Positions 1 through 12,911 of a DNA stretch of 64,000 bases are shown here, in pieces. Under the pieces are notes generated by a model. The model was not told where the DNA came from, made no database searches, and saw only the letters and a program-made list of their open reading frames with translations. Every line of letters starts with the position of its first letter. Position 1 is the first letter of the stretch. The translations under genes and the position numbers were made by a program. Origin of the DNA: Toxotes chatareus (lineage: Eukaryota > Chordata > Actinopteri > Toxotidae); NCBI GenBank assembly GCA_016801885.1, contig CM028897.1, forward strand, positions 7,812,501 to 7,876,500, read 5' to 3'.

Positions 1-3000
1 ACCAGAACTCTGCGACTTCACACCAAGCATACATTTTCAGCTCAAAGAAAAGAAGTGGAACTTCTGGGGACAAACCCCACTCCACTGTAGCATACAAGCT
101 TACAGTACAGTATGCACTGTGTAAGATGGCCACTAATTTTCAAAGCCCTCTTCTTTGGTCACAGCTTGAGTCTACAACACACGTTGTGCAGGGTGGAAGT
201 GGTAATGAATAAGATAAAACCACAGATAAAATACATGCTACTGTACTCTCATCACACAATGAATTATTATCAAATTCACAGTTTACAATCAACTATTCAA
301 GTCTTATATAACGGCAGCAAAATAGAGGATCATCACAGGTGACAGAATAGGAACCACACATGATTAAGAAATGGACTCTGTCTCTGTTAAGTGTAATACA
401 TGAATGCATACTTTGAAATAAGGTTGCCTGTTTAAACTGAGCAGCCACTGATGCCAGACAAAGAGTCTACATTAAAATGATTGCCAGACTCTGTGTGTGA
501 TATTGTGGTCACTCTCCAGTCAATGCTGAGGTGAGCTTGGTGAATCATTCCAAGAAGTGAGAACCAAGATGTCACCTCAGTGCGCACCCTGTACTAAAAT
601 AATGAATGTATTCCATATAGTTGGCTGACTGCACTATTGAGTCTAGCTGGCATTAAAGTCTGGTCTAGTTCTTTTAAAAAGAGTGATTTCCAGTCAGTAT
701 GATCATGGCGAGCATCCAGGGCTTATCCTGTTATCTCGAGATCTTCTTCCCGCCCATACCAAAATAGTGTGCATATAGAGTTTTGGATGTTTTGTGTTGG
801 TTATGCTTGTTTTCTTTTGAGTTTCTCTCTGAATTCTCAAACAATGAGGAGGAACCTCAGTGTGGTCCAGCTGTCTCAACAACTTCCGGACAAACTCTGA
901 ACAAAAAGGTCAGAGTGGAGACGGAATAGTCTGGTATAACTGCTGTGTCTGTCTTACAGTGATGACTGAGACTTAGTCATTTCAATATTTTCTTTTTCTT
1001 TTTAAAGAAATCTGTAGTTGCATGTGCATCTGTGACTATTTCCAAAGTTATCACATTAACTATTGTGATTGTTGCAGTGTACAGTAATGTTTTTGATTAA
1101 GTCCTCCAACATGAAACTAAATGTGACGATGCCTATAATATTTTATAAGTACTTTTTCTTGAACCAGCAATTTTGGTCTACCCACTTCAAAACCTTTTTG
1201 AAAAGCCTCTGAAAACATTTTGGAAATGGCTAGACGGCACACAGTGGAAAGTGTTGCTCTATCATACCATGTGTGAAACATTCACCATACAGTGGGTGGC
1301 TCGTGGTTAAGCAAAATTCTTGCCTTTTAGTTTATGTACCACATATGGGTTTTGCTGGCAGAGCTGTTAGCTCAAGCCAGTCCACCATGTAGTTCCTGCG
1401 TGGATACAGAAGCAAAGAGAGAAAGATGGCCTAAACAGTAAAAAGGACAGAATGTCAAACTCCTACTTGCCCTTGTGTGACTTCTCCTATTTGAAGCTAT
1501 ATAGTGTGTAAAATGATAAGAACATTTTATTGTCATATTTCCATTTCTCTTTTTTGCTCTTGACTTCCCTTCTTTTACAGGGGGCCCAGCCCAAGCAGAA
1601 GGCCTTTTTAAATAGTTCAGTGAATGACCTTGAACAAATAGGGTTAGTAATAATATTGCATACTAAAATATTTCTGAGATTGTACATAAAACGCAAGTAG
1701 TGACTGTTTTGTCTATTCTCTTCAGTCCTACAGTTTCCTTTAAGTTTTTAATCTGCCAGACTGACTTGAGTGTGGTTATACATTTTCAACAGATAATTTC
1801 ATCTGAGTTGTCACACATTACTGTAGACCAACATCAGTGGCTAATAAAGTGCTTACAGCTTGATTGACTTATCATCGCAAAAGATCTAGAATGTTGTTTA
1901 TATGAAAGAATTTTGAGTGTTATCAGAATGACACCAATAACTGCTAACACGCTTTTGAATGCAGTGTAGAACAGCCTGTCCCTCTGTACTCTGAATGTGT
2001 AAAATGACATTTCCTTTATGTATGAAAAAATAGTTTCGATGCATACAGAGGAACTGTGCTCTTGCAGTCCCTTCCTTTACACTTTCAAGCTAAACTTTTG
2101 TTGAGTTCAGAGTGGAGGATGTGGTGGCAATTTTGTTGCACCTATTGATGATAGTGCTGAGCTGAGTGGTACAACTCAAATTATGCTGACAGCTGTTGCT
2201 AATTCAGAATGCTGTTTCAACATAAAAGTTAAGGTAAAAAGAGGAAACGACAACAGAGGCGGAGGAGGATGGTAATTTTGTGATTTGCTGATATTATACA
2301 TCATGTTGTACATTTTACCTAATTCCGTTTTTTATGCAATAGCGTGTTTTTTTGTTTTTTAAGTTTTTTTATTGTACACACAGAACACACCCAGAAGCTT
2401 GCTGACTAACACTGAAACAAGATTAATTAGTGTTTAAATGCCCAATCTGATATTTTATGATCATATAAGTTGCATTTATCTTCACACATAAGTAAAACTG
2501 AAGACAGATATCAGTTGTGAAAACCAAATTTCACACCATGACAAAACATTTAAGAGAGATTTCAAGCTCAGCTCCAGTGTTTTCTAAGTTTTGTGGTTAC
2601 TTTCTTTACTTTTCACACCAGTTTCTGAACCACTCTGGGTAAAAACAGGCCTCAAAGCTGCATAGATTTATCTGAAATTAGTGATAAAACAAAATGGAGT
2701 GTTAGTGTTCACTGTGAAGGTTTTGTCATAGCGAAATAGCTACATCTAGTGGACACACTGAGGTACTACACATCACTCAGAGAGCTGTGAATTAAACCAC
2801 AAACATTGGAGACATCGGACGTCCAGTGCATTTCATGCTCTAGTTTGTGGCATTTTGATCTCAAGTGTATAATTGCCTTCACCATCACCTTAGTTTGTAA
2901 TTTTAACAATCTATGACTGTGAATGCAATAGCACGTCTACTTAGTCCAGGGCAATTTTCATGTTTGTTTACCTTAGAAAAAATTCAAATCGTAAAAATTC

Positions 3001-4140
3001 TTCTTGGTGGTGCAGATTAGGGCAGGGAGTTTCTAAATTGAAATGGTAATAGGTGTAAGGTAATTTTCAGAGTTGAGAATTATTCTTATCAGGTGCAGTG
3101 TGGAACAACAATTTACCTCCTGTTATTGGGTTGGAAATTAAGGCAGATCCACAACTCAGCAAATTCAGCAAGTTTAAAGAAAACTCTTAAAGATGCTGGC
3201 TTAAGCGTTTTGAACACGATGCTGGTTTACATGTACAGTACCAAAGCCAGAGGGCCGCTTAAGGGCAAATGATCAAACTATGTTTTATGTTAACAGAGAA
3301 ATACTTGCATTGCAATGCCCTCTCTAAAGTCCCATGTTCATAAGAGAATCTTACAGGCTGCTACATGCTTAGTTTTAGTTATACTGGCATGCATTCTTAG
3401 GTGGAATTAATTTAAACTCACACCTTCGTTATTTACATACATATACATACAACAACATTAACTATAGGAAATGGCTGGATGGAGGGCTGGATAACCATAA
3501 TAATCACAGGCTGCGTCCTTAGAGTGCTTCCATTTGTCCTCTTACTGTCCATATTTTGCTTTCTGTGTTGTGATTCAGCAATGATTCCTGGAATGTGAAG
3601 AATCACTGACTCAGCTGCAGCTACACCTCATGATAAAGCTGATACCAACAACCTGAATGATCAACCAGTCGCTCTAAACAACTAAGGTGTGGATTTTGCA
3701 TTGCTGCTCAGCTTGATTTGTCCTTCCTGTTCCTCTTTATTTATGTTCCTCAACAAACTCGTGTAACGAATTCCATGCATTTTTTTTGTGTAATAGTACT
3801 TTTTTTTTTTTTTAATATACACGTTTACAATTACTTATTTTAAATATTAATAGTTTCAAAATTGAACTAAAAGGTGCCAAAGCAGCAGCTGGTGATGCCT
3901 CTGCGGCCACATGAGGGCACAGCTCCGTCCAGAGAACAGCCACTCTCAGCGGGCATTGTAGAAAAGACATATGTTCCATATGGGCACTTTCACTGATGAA
4001 GTGTGTGTGTGTGAACAACAGCTACAAAAATGTACGGCAATGTCGTAAAATTAAATATTACATGATGATGAGGTGAGGCGGGCACTGCTGTACCTCAACA
4101 GGTAAGAAAATGCTGTATCTCCTTAAGTGAGGCAAATCAA
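1..4140. other. Non-coding stretch, nothing recognised
   Basis: AT-rich unique-looking sequence with stop codons in all frames. The few open frames here are short and show no recognisable protein. Only homopolymer runs were noted, for example T14 at 3800-3813 and T-rich sequence near 2347-2371. A phrase near 2740-2780 resembles wording seen in dispersed fish repeats, but it is too short to assign. No splice-bounded exon, tRNA or hairpin RNA was found by eye. Confidence 0.6.
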
Positions 4141-4144
4141 ACAC

Positions 4145-4526
4145 ACCCACAGTGTCGCGTGATCGACAGGTGCATGCTGGGTTTACTCAAAAGTGCTCCT
4201 CATCAGTTGTGCCTCATGTTCAGCCCGAAGCAAACTTTACCGAAACTCAAACTGGATATTTCTGCCTAATGCGGAGCCTGAGAATCTCATGTCGGCTAAA
4301 TGTGGATCTTTGAGCAGTGACTTACACGTTCACACATTTACTACTCGACCTTTCTGTTCTGTTCGTCAGTCCCTGTCAGAGATGTGCTTGCCGAGCACTC
4401 ATTCAGCTCCAAACTTTGTGAAAGAAAGTGGACTGGTTATGCGCTGAATGAGCAAAGAAGCTGAACCTAGAGCAGACTGTGGAGGAATTGGCGGTGGACA
4501 AGGCTCACAGAATGACATCTAGACAG
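4145..4526 (+). promoter_or_regulatory. Candidate CpG-rich promoter and first exon (donor after 4526)
   Basis: From about 4145 to 4760 CpG dinucleotides are far denser than in the surrounding kilobases, at roughly 25-30 by eye. Clusters lie at 4153-4164, 4562-4585 and 4741-4758. Within this patch AGACAG|GTGAGT gives a near-consensus plus-strand splice donor, with exon end 4526 and GT at 4527. This is what a vertebrate first exon with a CpG-island promoter looks like. No TATA box was identified and the transcription start is unknown. The exon holds an upstream open frame starting at ATG 4448 (24 codons, stop TAG at 4520-4522), and a second ATG at 4512 that runs in frame to the donor. Gene identity is unknown; an exon 2 would lie downstream, possibly beyond the window. 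Confidence 0.45.
4512..4526 (+). CDS. Possible five-codon coding start at the end of candidate exon 1
   Basis: ATG at 4512 reads Met-Thr-Ser-Arg-Gln and then meets the splice donor in phase 0. The start context (cacagaATGa) is acceptable, with a purine at -3. Short coding first exons are common in long neural or developmental genes. However, an overlapping earlier ATG at 4448 in another frame would compete for initiation, so the exon may equally be entirely 5' untranslated. The protein was not recognised. The matching exon 2 was not found in the window. Confidence 0.2.
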
Positions 4527-7500
4527 GTGAGTGTAAAAACAAACTTTCTTCAGCAACCGCGTTGTGCGTGCATGGGCGCGCGACGTGGTGGGTGAAAACT
4601 GTGCAGACTTTCTTTTTGCTTTAATGTGAGTTTGTGAGCTGGAGCTGCTGTGGAGTTTGTTTTGTCTTGTCTGCTGTCTGCACTGGTGATGCTTTTATTC
4701 TGCTAGTGTTTCTGTAAGAATGTTTTCAGTGCTTTTACCTCGATGCCCGCCGCGGCGTCCAAAACCACCTATTCTTTTTTTTTTTTTTTTGTCCTTCATT
4801 TTGCTTGCTTTTCTTGTCTTTGTTACACTGTGGAATTAGTTTGTATATATCGATGAGTGTTTATAAATTGTGCCCGGCTTTTTAAATTGATGTAGCCTAC
4901 TCACCGGTATTGTAATACACTACACTGTTGTTTGTCTATTGTCTAAGTAAAGATAAAGTAAAATCATTTCATCTTCACTTAGCTACTGAGTAAAGAGTCC
5001 ACATAAATCTGCCAACATCTGAAAAATACATATCTGGCCTTTTCAACAGCCTTTTTGACTTGAACTCTTGTGTGTCAAGATTCAACATTAAAGACTGTCA
5101 TTTTATAGCTAATAGAGATCTGGTGCAGAGTGGCAGATGCCCTTTTAATTCCCCACAAAGAGATTGAACTGGACCCGTCTAATTTGCTCCAAGGCTCACA
5201 GCCTCCCTCTCAGACATGAATGAATGTGAATGAATTTTGAATCATCTTCCAGTGCAATCTGGTCTGAATAATCAGTTCAGTCGCACCACAAATTAGAGAC
5301 ACGACACAGATATTATTCTGCCCTGTGCTGTCATTATCAGGACAGCGAAGGAGAAGCTGTCTTTGTCACTCACAAAAACTGTCAGGTCTCCTGGATCATT
5401 TGCAAATAGAGTGTAAATAGCAGTCAAACCTATGAGGGCCTGTTCTTCTCTCCAGGTCTGTGAATGTGCATACGGATTAATAATTAATGCTGGGCTACAA
5501 AATCTACCTTGCGTTTATGAACTCCATGTATGAGGACTACTGTGTGCCACAGGGAGGCTGCACAGGACTCTGAGGATACGCTCTGTCCCTGAGGTGCGAA
5601 TGCCTTTAAGAGAAAAAAGTTTGTCCCTGGTTTCAGCCTCATGGACTTATTTATCCTTGCCTCAGGTTCTGGCCAAGCACCATCTCTACTTGGATGGGAA
5701 TGAGGGTATGCAGGTACTAGATAGCCAGCCCTACTGCAGTATTTACCCCCTATAGAATGCATGTTATAGCTATAACAGCATCAGACAACACTATGGCAAA
5801 AAGCAGACTTGTACAGATCTGTACTAGTGATACTGAGAAAGAGAAATTTTGCATGATACCTAACTAGAACACTGCATCTTAATGTTATAGTAAAAACATG
5901 TCTATATTAGGCCAAATAACTGGCAGTCCTGTGGATTTTGTAGATGAATCACAAAATTGATTGCGTACAATTTAATTTATTAATTAAAACCTTCATCATT
6001 TTGACTTTCCCAAATCTTTATTCATATTAAGAAGCACATTTACTCTTGACCAGAAATTATGTAAACAAATGCTCTACCTTTCCTCACAGACTGTTGATGT
6101 ATGCTATTCATAAAAAGCCTATAAATATCAGTAAGTCTCAATGCACTTTGCAGATTTTAGGAAAGAGTGCACTACTTTAAACTAGTGCATCATGTCTGGA
6201 TATATCAGTAATCATGTTAATGGGCGGATTCTCAGACATTATAACACCCTCCATTAAAGCTGTCACATCCTACTGCTGCACCCAAAGTAATGTGGAATGC
6301 ATTGTTTATTGTTTTTCATTATATGTTGGTGAAAATTATTTGATAAAATACTGTTTACTAACCTCTTTGAGGCTATTAGCCGGATTAACTTGGACAAATT
6401 TATGCTCTGTAAGGTCCATTTGATGCACAGTGGTTGAGGGATGGTAGTTTAATGCTTTTAATGGTTAATAATGAGGATATTTATGTTCTTACTGAGCCAG
6501 CTTTATACTCTAACCACTTTGTGTTAGTAGAGTAGTGGTTCTCAGTAGAGAGCAGAACCTTTAAAAAAAAATATTATTCAGAGTTGCAATATTCTGTGCA
6601 AAGTATGGACTAAATTACCACAAATTAATTACTTTAATGTGATTATTATATTATTATGGTCATATTACTGGGGATCTTTGCAAATAAGTACTGTATTCAA
6701 AGCCAAACTGAACCACTAACAGTGCAGCGGTTGCACACTACAGAGCGCTGTCGTGTGAGTGCTGAGGCTAATGTGGATTTAAGCATTCACTATTGTCAGC
6801 AACAAGCCTGAGATAGCCCATTTGTCTTAAAGTGAGCCCCTTCAGACCCATTCAGCATCACTAATCACTAATAATCATAGACTGATGTACTTCATATTGT
6901 ATGAAAGACATTTGAACTTGATTATGCCATCATTTGATTGCAGGCGTTTACAATATAAATGTAAATGGGTTTTCACTTTTTGAAGAGCATGAATAAACAA
7001 AATGCCGCGAGGCTGCTCAAGGGATAAATGATCAAACCCTCATACACGGTAACATTAGGAAAACTGCATTGCACTGTTCTTAATGGCGTTCATAACTTCA
7101 TATCATTAGTTGAGTCCCTGCATGCATGTGTAAAGGGAATATCACAAAGTTGTACCCATAAGTCTTTTAGGAGCCATGACTGCAAAACTGTTTTGATAAC
7201 TCAGAGTGCTTAGGCTAAAATTTTCTGCTTACACTATAAAAATTGAAGTACTTTGGAAATGCATTTCAATAGGACAGTTAAAGTCAAAATAGTCCTGAAA
7301 GGGTTAATCATATAAAACTCAAATGCCAAACTCTTATGACCCGCTTTATGTGAGGATTTGTTTATTTTAATTAATGGTAACTAACAAATAGATCACAAGT
7401 TTTGAGGCTGTATATAGATCTTGTTCGTAATATGATTTCTTTTCTGACTATTGTGAAAATGTAGAGTTAAGGAGTGGCTAGTAGTTCGATCAGACACTGC

Positions 7501-8039
7501 TAGTAGGGCGCTACTAGTAGGTATACTAGTTACTCTCCCAAATCCCTGATCTCAGTTTGGAGGCCATATGTGCTGTGTGTTGGTGTAAGCATTTTAAAAT
7601 TCTCAAAAAAACTCACATCTGACACATGATATTCTTTTGCTTTGTACATTTATCCCTATTGTCCCAACCACATTGCAAGCTCTGCATGTATAAGAATTTG
7701 TCAGTGTAAGATTAATACAGAATAATTCATTTGTACGTCAACATTTCTCAGAGGAATTTCTTTAGGAGTTGCCTCAAGAACAAACATGTATCACTGTGTT
7801 TTATCTGTCAGTGGTCTATGGTCTTATCTATGGTGCTGTGATAAAGTAGTCATGTGATAACAGACAACTTGTTTGGCAAATTAAAATAATTCAAAGGCTG
7901 TAAATTCTCCTATTCATAGATCCAGTTTAGTCTCTGAGCAGGGAAAAAGTTAAAAGAGCTTCAGAGTTTTATCAGTCCTTTTTGAAATCAGGCTGTTCTC
8001 TCCAATTTAGCTTAAATCAGGGCTGAGTTTGCAGAGAGC
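4527..8039. other. Non-coding stretch downstream of candidate exon 1
   Basis: The first 230 bases continue the CpG-rich patch, followed by a T16 run at 4775-4790. The rest is AT-rich, has stops in all frames and contains no recognised gene. A small hairpin (CTAGTAG, four-base loop, CTACTAG) lies at 7498-7515 in a run of repeated TAGTAGG-like words. If the donor at 4526 is real, this is intron sequence. Confidence 0.5.
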
Positions 8040-8370
8040 TTCTGCTGTAAATGATAAATGGTGGATAAAGCAGACGATGGTCAAGTGGCCATTTACATTA
8101 GGGGAGGGTGTGAGACTTGTTGTGCTCGTTCTCAGCCAGCAGAATGCACTGCAGCCCCATCGTGCACCAGCTTTAATGTCAGGAAAACTATCAAGCTGAA
8201 AAGCACCATTTTAGCGAGTCTGAGATGAATATTTATGTATGTGGGAAAATGAATACCATTTTTCACATAAATGAATATCTGCGCTCAAATTAGAGGTTGA
8301 GATTATCTTGTTGCTTAATGCTTAATTGAAGCCTGCTCCTAATTAGCTTGGCTATTATCATCCAACTTAG
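8040..8370. promoter_or_regulatory. Possible conserved non-coding element (homeodomain-rich)
   Basis: Complex, non-repetitive sequence with closely spaced TAAT-type sites between 8285 and 8350 (AAATTAG, CTTAATTG, CTAATTAG, CTATTATC) next to a GATTATCTT word. There is no open frame of note. The look is that of a vertebrate developmental enhancer, but this rests on motif density alone and conservation was not tested. Confidence 0.25.
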
Positions 8371-8669
8371 GAACAATTCCAGATTTCTAAAACTTTTCAA
8401 CATGGTGAGAATAGAATTTGGCCCCTAGAAATAAATTTAAAGCTACTGCATTATGACAAATTCTAATCTGTGTCCTCTTGTCACAGCTTCACCCACTGTG
8501 ACCTCTTTTTAATTCTCATCCTGCTCAACATTAATTTAGCTAAGAGCAAAATCTCTGAATTAATGTCCCTTCATTCCTTTTTCTTACCGTGTCACCCTCA
8601 TTACATGCTGTGTAAGTACTGGATGTCGTACCTCTCACAAGGCAAATGGAAGTTCACTATGCTATATCT

Positions 8670-9072
8670 TCAGCAAATTTTCTTCACTTTTATTCTGAAC
8701 ACTATGCTGGCTGAGACAAATGACACAGCATTTGCTATACAGAATGGAGTTGTGCATTGACTACTGGGGCCCTGAATGGACTCCCCGTGGTTTTCATAAG
8801 GGTATAATTCCTCTGCTTGTGTCTGCACTGCAGGCTGGTGGCAGCTCCGATTGTGGCTATACTGTGCGGCTGCCAGCGTGAATGAATTGTTCCAAAGTGA
8901 TGTCCTGCACAAAGAGCTTACCTGGGAACAAAGCACGACAGATTTCGTTGCACTGCAAATACGCCAGGAATTCTGCCTCTGGACCACAAGCACTGGCACA
9001 CCTGCAAGGTGTTTTCTGGCACATCTGACATCCATATGCAGCAGGAGAGGCGCTGCTGTTCATTGATAATTT
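8670..9072 (-). other. Region open on both strands; possible Cys-rich minus-strand exon at 8922-9072
   Basis: Around 8850-9066 the sequence is open in one plus-strand and more than one minus-strand frame, which is unusual for this AT-rich window. On the minus strand a consensus donor (CCCAG|GTAAGC) follows base 8922, and an AG acceptor precedes base 9072. The 151-base interval between them is open in a frame containing seven cysteines in about 40 residues, including the arrangement CQMC, PCRC and ACG, and ending near CNEIC. The acceptor lacks a clear polypyrimidine tract and has a small hairpin (arms 9081-9088 and 9094-9101) beside it. No known domain was recognised. It may be a chance open stretch in GC-richer sequence. 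Confidence 0.2.
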
Positions 9073-9101
9073 CTGACCCGTGGGTGATCAACAATCACCC
9101 A

Positions 9102-12100
9102 CCCACCTTTTTACCCTCTACATGCAGTATATTCTAAACACCTGTCAGCCAGCAGCTCCCATTCTGCCGTCTCCTTTTCCTCCACTTTCTCTTTTTCCAC
9201 CTCCTTTTGAATTATTGAGCTCTTTCTTTCAAAGGGACCAGTTCCTCTCGTCAGATGTGTAGGCCATCAAGCTTGCTTCACCGCTCCTTCACCCGTGGCT
9301 GCAGCCGCCCCCATGTTGCCTCATGACATTGAGGAAATCACTCACATGTCCCTCACTTACTTCTCAGTCACTCTACCACTTGCTCCCTCTCAATCTTTTT
9401 TCAAGCTCCCGCCCTCGTAACCCCTTCTTTAAATCTCTCCCTCTTGCCTTCACAATCTCTCTACCTCTTTTTCTGCAATGTTCCTCTCTCCCCCCCCCCC
9501 ATCTCCCCACCTTCTCCCTCCTACCCTTGCTCTGTTTTTCTGTAATGTCACGGCCCACTGCTGGGTGTCACCGAGTTGATGGAGGGAAAAAATGGAGGAC
9601 TGAGGCAAGGGAGGGGCTTGACAGGAGTGTGTGCATGTGTGGACTTATTGGTGTAAGAGACGGGGAGAGTGAGAGACAGACAGGGAGGCAGAGTAAGAGA
9701 CATTATGCCTGCGGGTGTGTCTTGTGTAAAATGCTTCATCCTGGTGAAAACACACTTGGCAGTTTGTGCGCCACCGCTCGCAATAAAGCCATAGAGCCTG
9801 GTGCTTTTGACTCCTCTAATGGTGCTCCATTACAGTCTCCCAAAGGACCCGTTTCTGTACATACACACAGACTGTCGCCCGTTTCCGTCGTATTACTGTG
9901 CGATCTATTGCAACCTGAAGCCAAGTGCATTGTCTGACACTAATACATACACATCGAAAAAATGTAGTATGCTGATTAAACTGCTAGTAATAATGCATCT
10001 CATGCTTACCGTGCAGACGACTGCCAAATCACCGCCTCTATCTGGCTGCGGAAGAAGAACACAGCACTCTTTTGTTGAAAGAAAGAGACCAATGATGCCT
10101 TTATTCTGTGCTTTGTTGTTGTAGGTTCATTTTGCGCCACAGAAAGCAGTGAAGCGAACCTTAAAGATCTCTTTTAAAAGCTATGGTAGCAGTGCATGTG
10201 ATCTAAAACCTAATCAGGGAGACATTTCAGCTTGCTGCAATTGCAACATTATGAGAGTCGATAAGACCTTACTGTTTAATACAATGATTTTCACGTGTCA
10301 TCTCTCTTTATCGCTCAGGTCAGTCAATAAAATTGATTCAATCAGCAGCACAGCAGAAAACACAAACTGGAAGAAAAAAAAAGAAATCACCCATTCAGTG
10401 GCAAACACAATTCACACTGACAGTAGTAAACATCTCATGGCCCCCAGCATGCACAAACACGCATGCATACACACAATTACTAAACAGGGATTTGGGAATT
10501 GGGGGTTTGAAGGTGTTTATGTGTATAGGATTGGACTGTGAATTTGGGTGTGAATTCTGTTTGAGGAAAAGACAGATGTGTGCTCAGCCACCAAGACAGT
10601 AAATTCAGTGGGAAGTGCTTTTGGAAAGCCCCCCACAGCTATTCAAACAGATTAACAGCAACAAACAGCCAGGCAACAAAGCACAATAAAACACTGACAA
10701 TGGATGGTTGCCAACTGACCGATGGCAACAATTAATATATGTTTTCTAGGATGTATGCAGTGTATGGGAGGTTAGGAGTTTCGCAAGAGAAAAAGATGAC
10801 TAGTTCTTTGTGTGTGTGTTTCTGTGTGTAGGATTAGGGTTGAGAGAGGTCTCTGGCATGAGTGGGTGGTAAAATGCCCCAACTCCTGTGATACGTGATG
10901 ATCTGAGGAGGAAGTGGGAAGTGGCTGATCCGGTCCATGTTATTAGTCGAGCTCTGTTAGACCATGTAATAGCTTCACAGCGCAACAGGGAGTCGCTGTT
11001 CCAAGAGCCGACTCTGCCCAGTATGACATCCTGATATGGAAGATATTCGTAACTGTGCTACAGCAAAACTTGCTGGATGGCTGTGTACAGGTGTGTATGT
11101 GTGTGTGTGAGTGCGGCTAGCTCCTCAAAGTGTTTGCATAAGTGCTGATTCTGCTTTTCCAAACCCTTCAACTCTGCATTTTTTTCCTACAGACTTCCCC
11201 CTCTCTACTGTGCCCTCATCTCCTCTCTTCTCTTCATCGCCACAGCTTGCCTCCTCGCCCTTTGCCTCAATTCGTCACACATACCTTTTCATTACCCCTT
11301 CCGCCCCTTCCAACCCTGCCAAAAAACGGGAAAAAAGCCCCTCAACACCTCCTCCCCTTACAGAGAGTTGCAAACAACATAAGGTAGCGGGCATCAAGCA
11401 ATAGTCTACTCTGGAAAAGTGAGAGCTTGACATTTATGAGACAGCTATGAACCTTGGTGATGGTGAAAGGAACGAGTATATGCTGTGTGGATGGAGTAGA
11501 GAGTAGAGTGGAAGCTGGCGATAAGAGAGAGGGGGACATCATCTAACAGCCAAGTGGAAGGCAATTACTCAGGATGAGAAAAAACATTGTTAAGAGGAGA
11601 GACAGATTCTCCTGACAAAGGAAAAAAAGTCATACAGTTCTGGTGTACATGATCAAGTGTAACTTGAGGACAAAATGGTTCTGTATTAGTGAGAAAAGCA
11701 ACAAAAAAGATACAGGCAGGTTGTGTTTGAGTCATTCTAGGTCTGACCTGAAGCTCAGGAGAATGTCGATCTTTTTTCTCTGTAGGGCACCTCACCTGTT
11801 TCCCGTACTTCAGATAACAAGAGGTTTCCAAGTAGCAGAGCTATCACTTCTGGAGATTACTCTCGGAAATATCTACCTGCAGATCTTAAAAAGGAACTGT
11901 GTGCACTTTAATCACAGGCAGTTAAAACTTAAAACTGAACTGGTTTTTCAACTTTTTCAGTTGCTGGACTCCAGAGAAAATTTTGGAACAGGTCTTTTGT
12001 GTGCACACAAAGAAGCTTAGATACACATTGGAGCATAAACACACACACACAGAGTCCACACTCACACAGTGTGTGCATGCTCATGCAACCATACAGCATA

Positions 12101-12821
12101 TTTAGCTAAGTAATAAAGTAGCATTGTTTAAAGAGAGAAAATACAGCAAATGAATCAATATACAGCTCCCATGCCAGGGCATTTTATGTGGCATCTGTTT
12201 TCCATTCCTTTGCTCTGCACAAAGAGCTGGCCGGGTGCCGCAGCACTCTGGCCAATCTTTCTCAGCCAGGGTTGAGGTATGCAATCTGCAGTGGGCTTCA
12301 TCTCATTTGAGCTCACAGCACCCTGGCTGCACATGCCTTTGTCTTTTCCCAGGAGTTTGGAAGTATATCTGTCAGAACGGGTGCACAACAAAGAGTAAAA
12401 GCAACTGTTGAGCTTTACTGGAGAGTTGTAATGCACTTTACAGTGAGTGGCGCATTATGGTTTCATTTCTCCTGCCCTCTTTTGCCAACATTACACTTTC
12501 TCTGTTGCTCTGATCCATAGCCCTTCTTCTCCCCTGTTTCTTTGCTTGCCTGCATCCCTCCCTTCCTCTTTTCCAGAGATTATTTGTCTCTCATCTCTCT
12601 CTTGCTCTCTCTCTCTCTCTCTTTTCCTCATTCTCAGCTTTTGTAGTACCACTGGGATCTCATTAAGCCACTACCTTCAAATAAATAAAACAAACTGCAG
12701 AGACAAATGAGGGATCTATATATTCTAGAAAAAAAAACTGGGTTGTAATGAGTTTTCCTTTTCCCTGGTTTGACACCTTTCGCCCCTCCCTTCCCACTTT
12801 TCCCTGTCTTTGTCTTCCTCC
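9102..12821. other. Non-coding mosaic with polypyrimidine tracts
   Basis: Strongly pyrimidine-biased blocks lie at about 9336-9543 (including C10 at 9491-9500), 11150-11375 and 12475-12640, with (CT)9 at 12605-12622. Open frames of up to about 200 codons here are by-products of this bias (Ser/Leu/Pro/Phe runs) and are not called as genes. Between the blocks are imperfect GT/CA tracts, for example 12037-12056, and unique sequence with nothing recognised. Confidence 0.6.
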
Positions 12822-12911
12822 TTCAATTCAATTAATTTCAAATAGGCTTTATTGGCATGACTGAGGCATTTTGATGGTGCCAAAGCTTTATAAAAAAAAA
12901 AAGAGGAAAAA
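12822..12911 (+). repeat. Short dispersed fish repeat ('CTTTATTGGCATGA' type), A-rich tail
   Basis: The segment has TTCAATTCAATTAATT, then GGCTTTATTGGCATGAC, then GGTGCCAAAGC and an A11 tail. This order of phrases is familiar from many fish microsatellite flanks and resembles the 3' end of a retroposon. The assignment is from memory and the subfamily is not known. No target-site duplication was identified. Confidence 0.4.

Noticed and set aside
9323..9937. Plus-strand open frame of 204 codons, the longest in the window
   Set aside because: The first third is a polypyrimidine tract giving Ser/Leu/Pro/Phe runs. No domain is recognised, codon use is random and opposite-strand frames are equally open.
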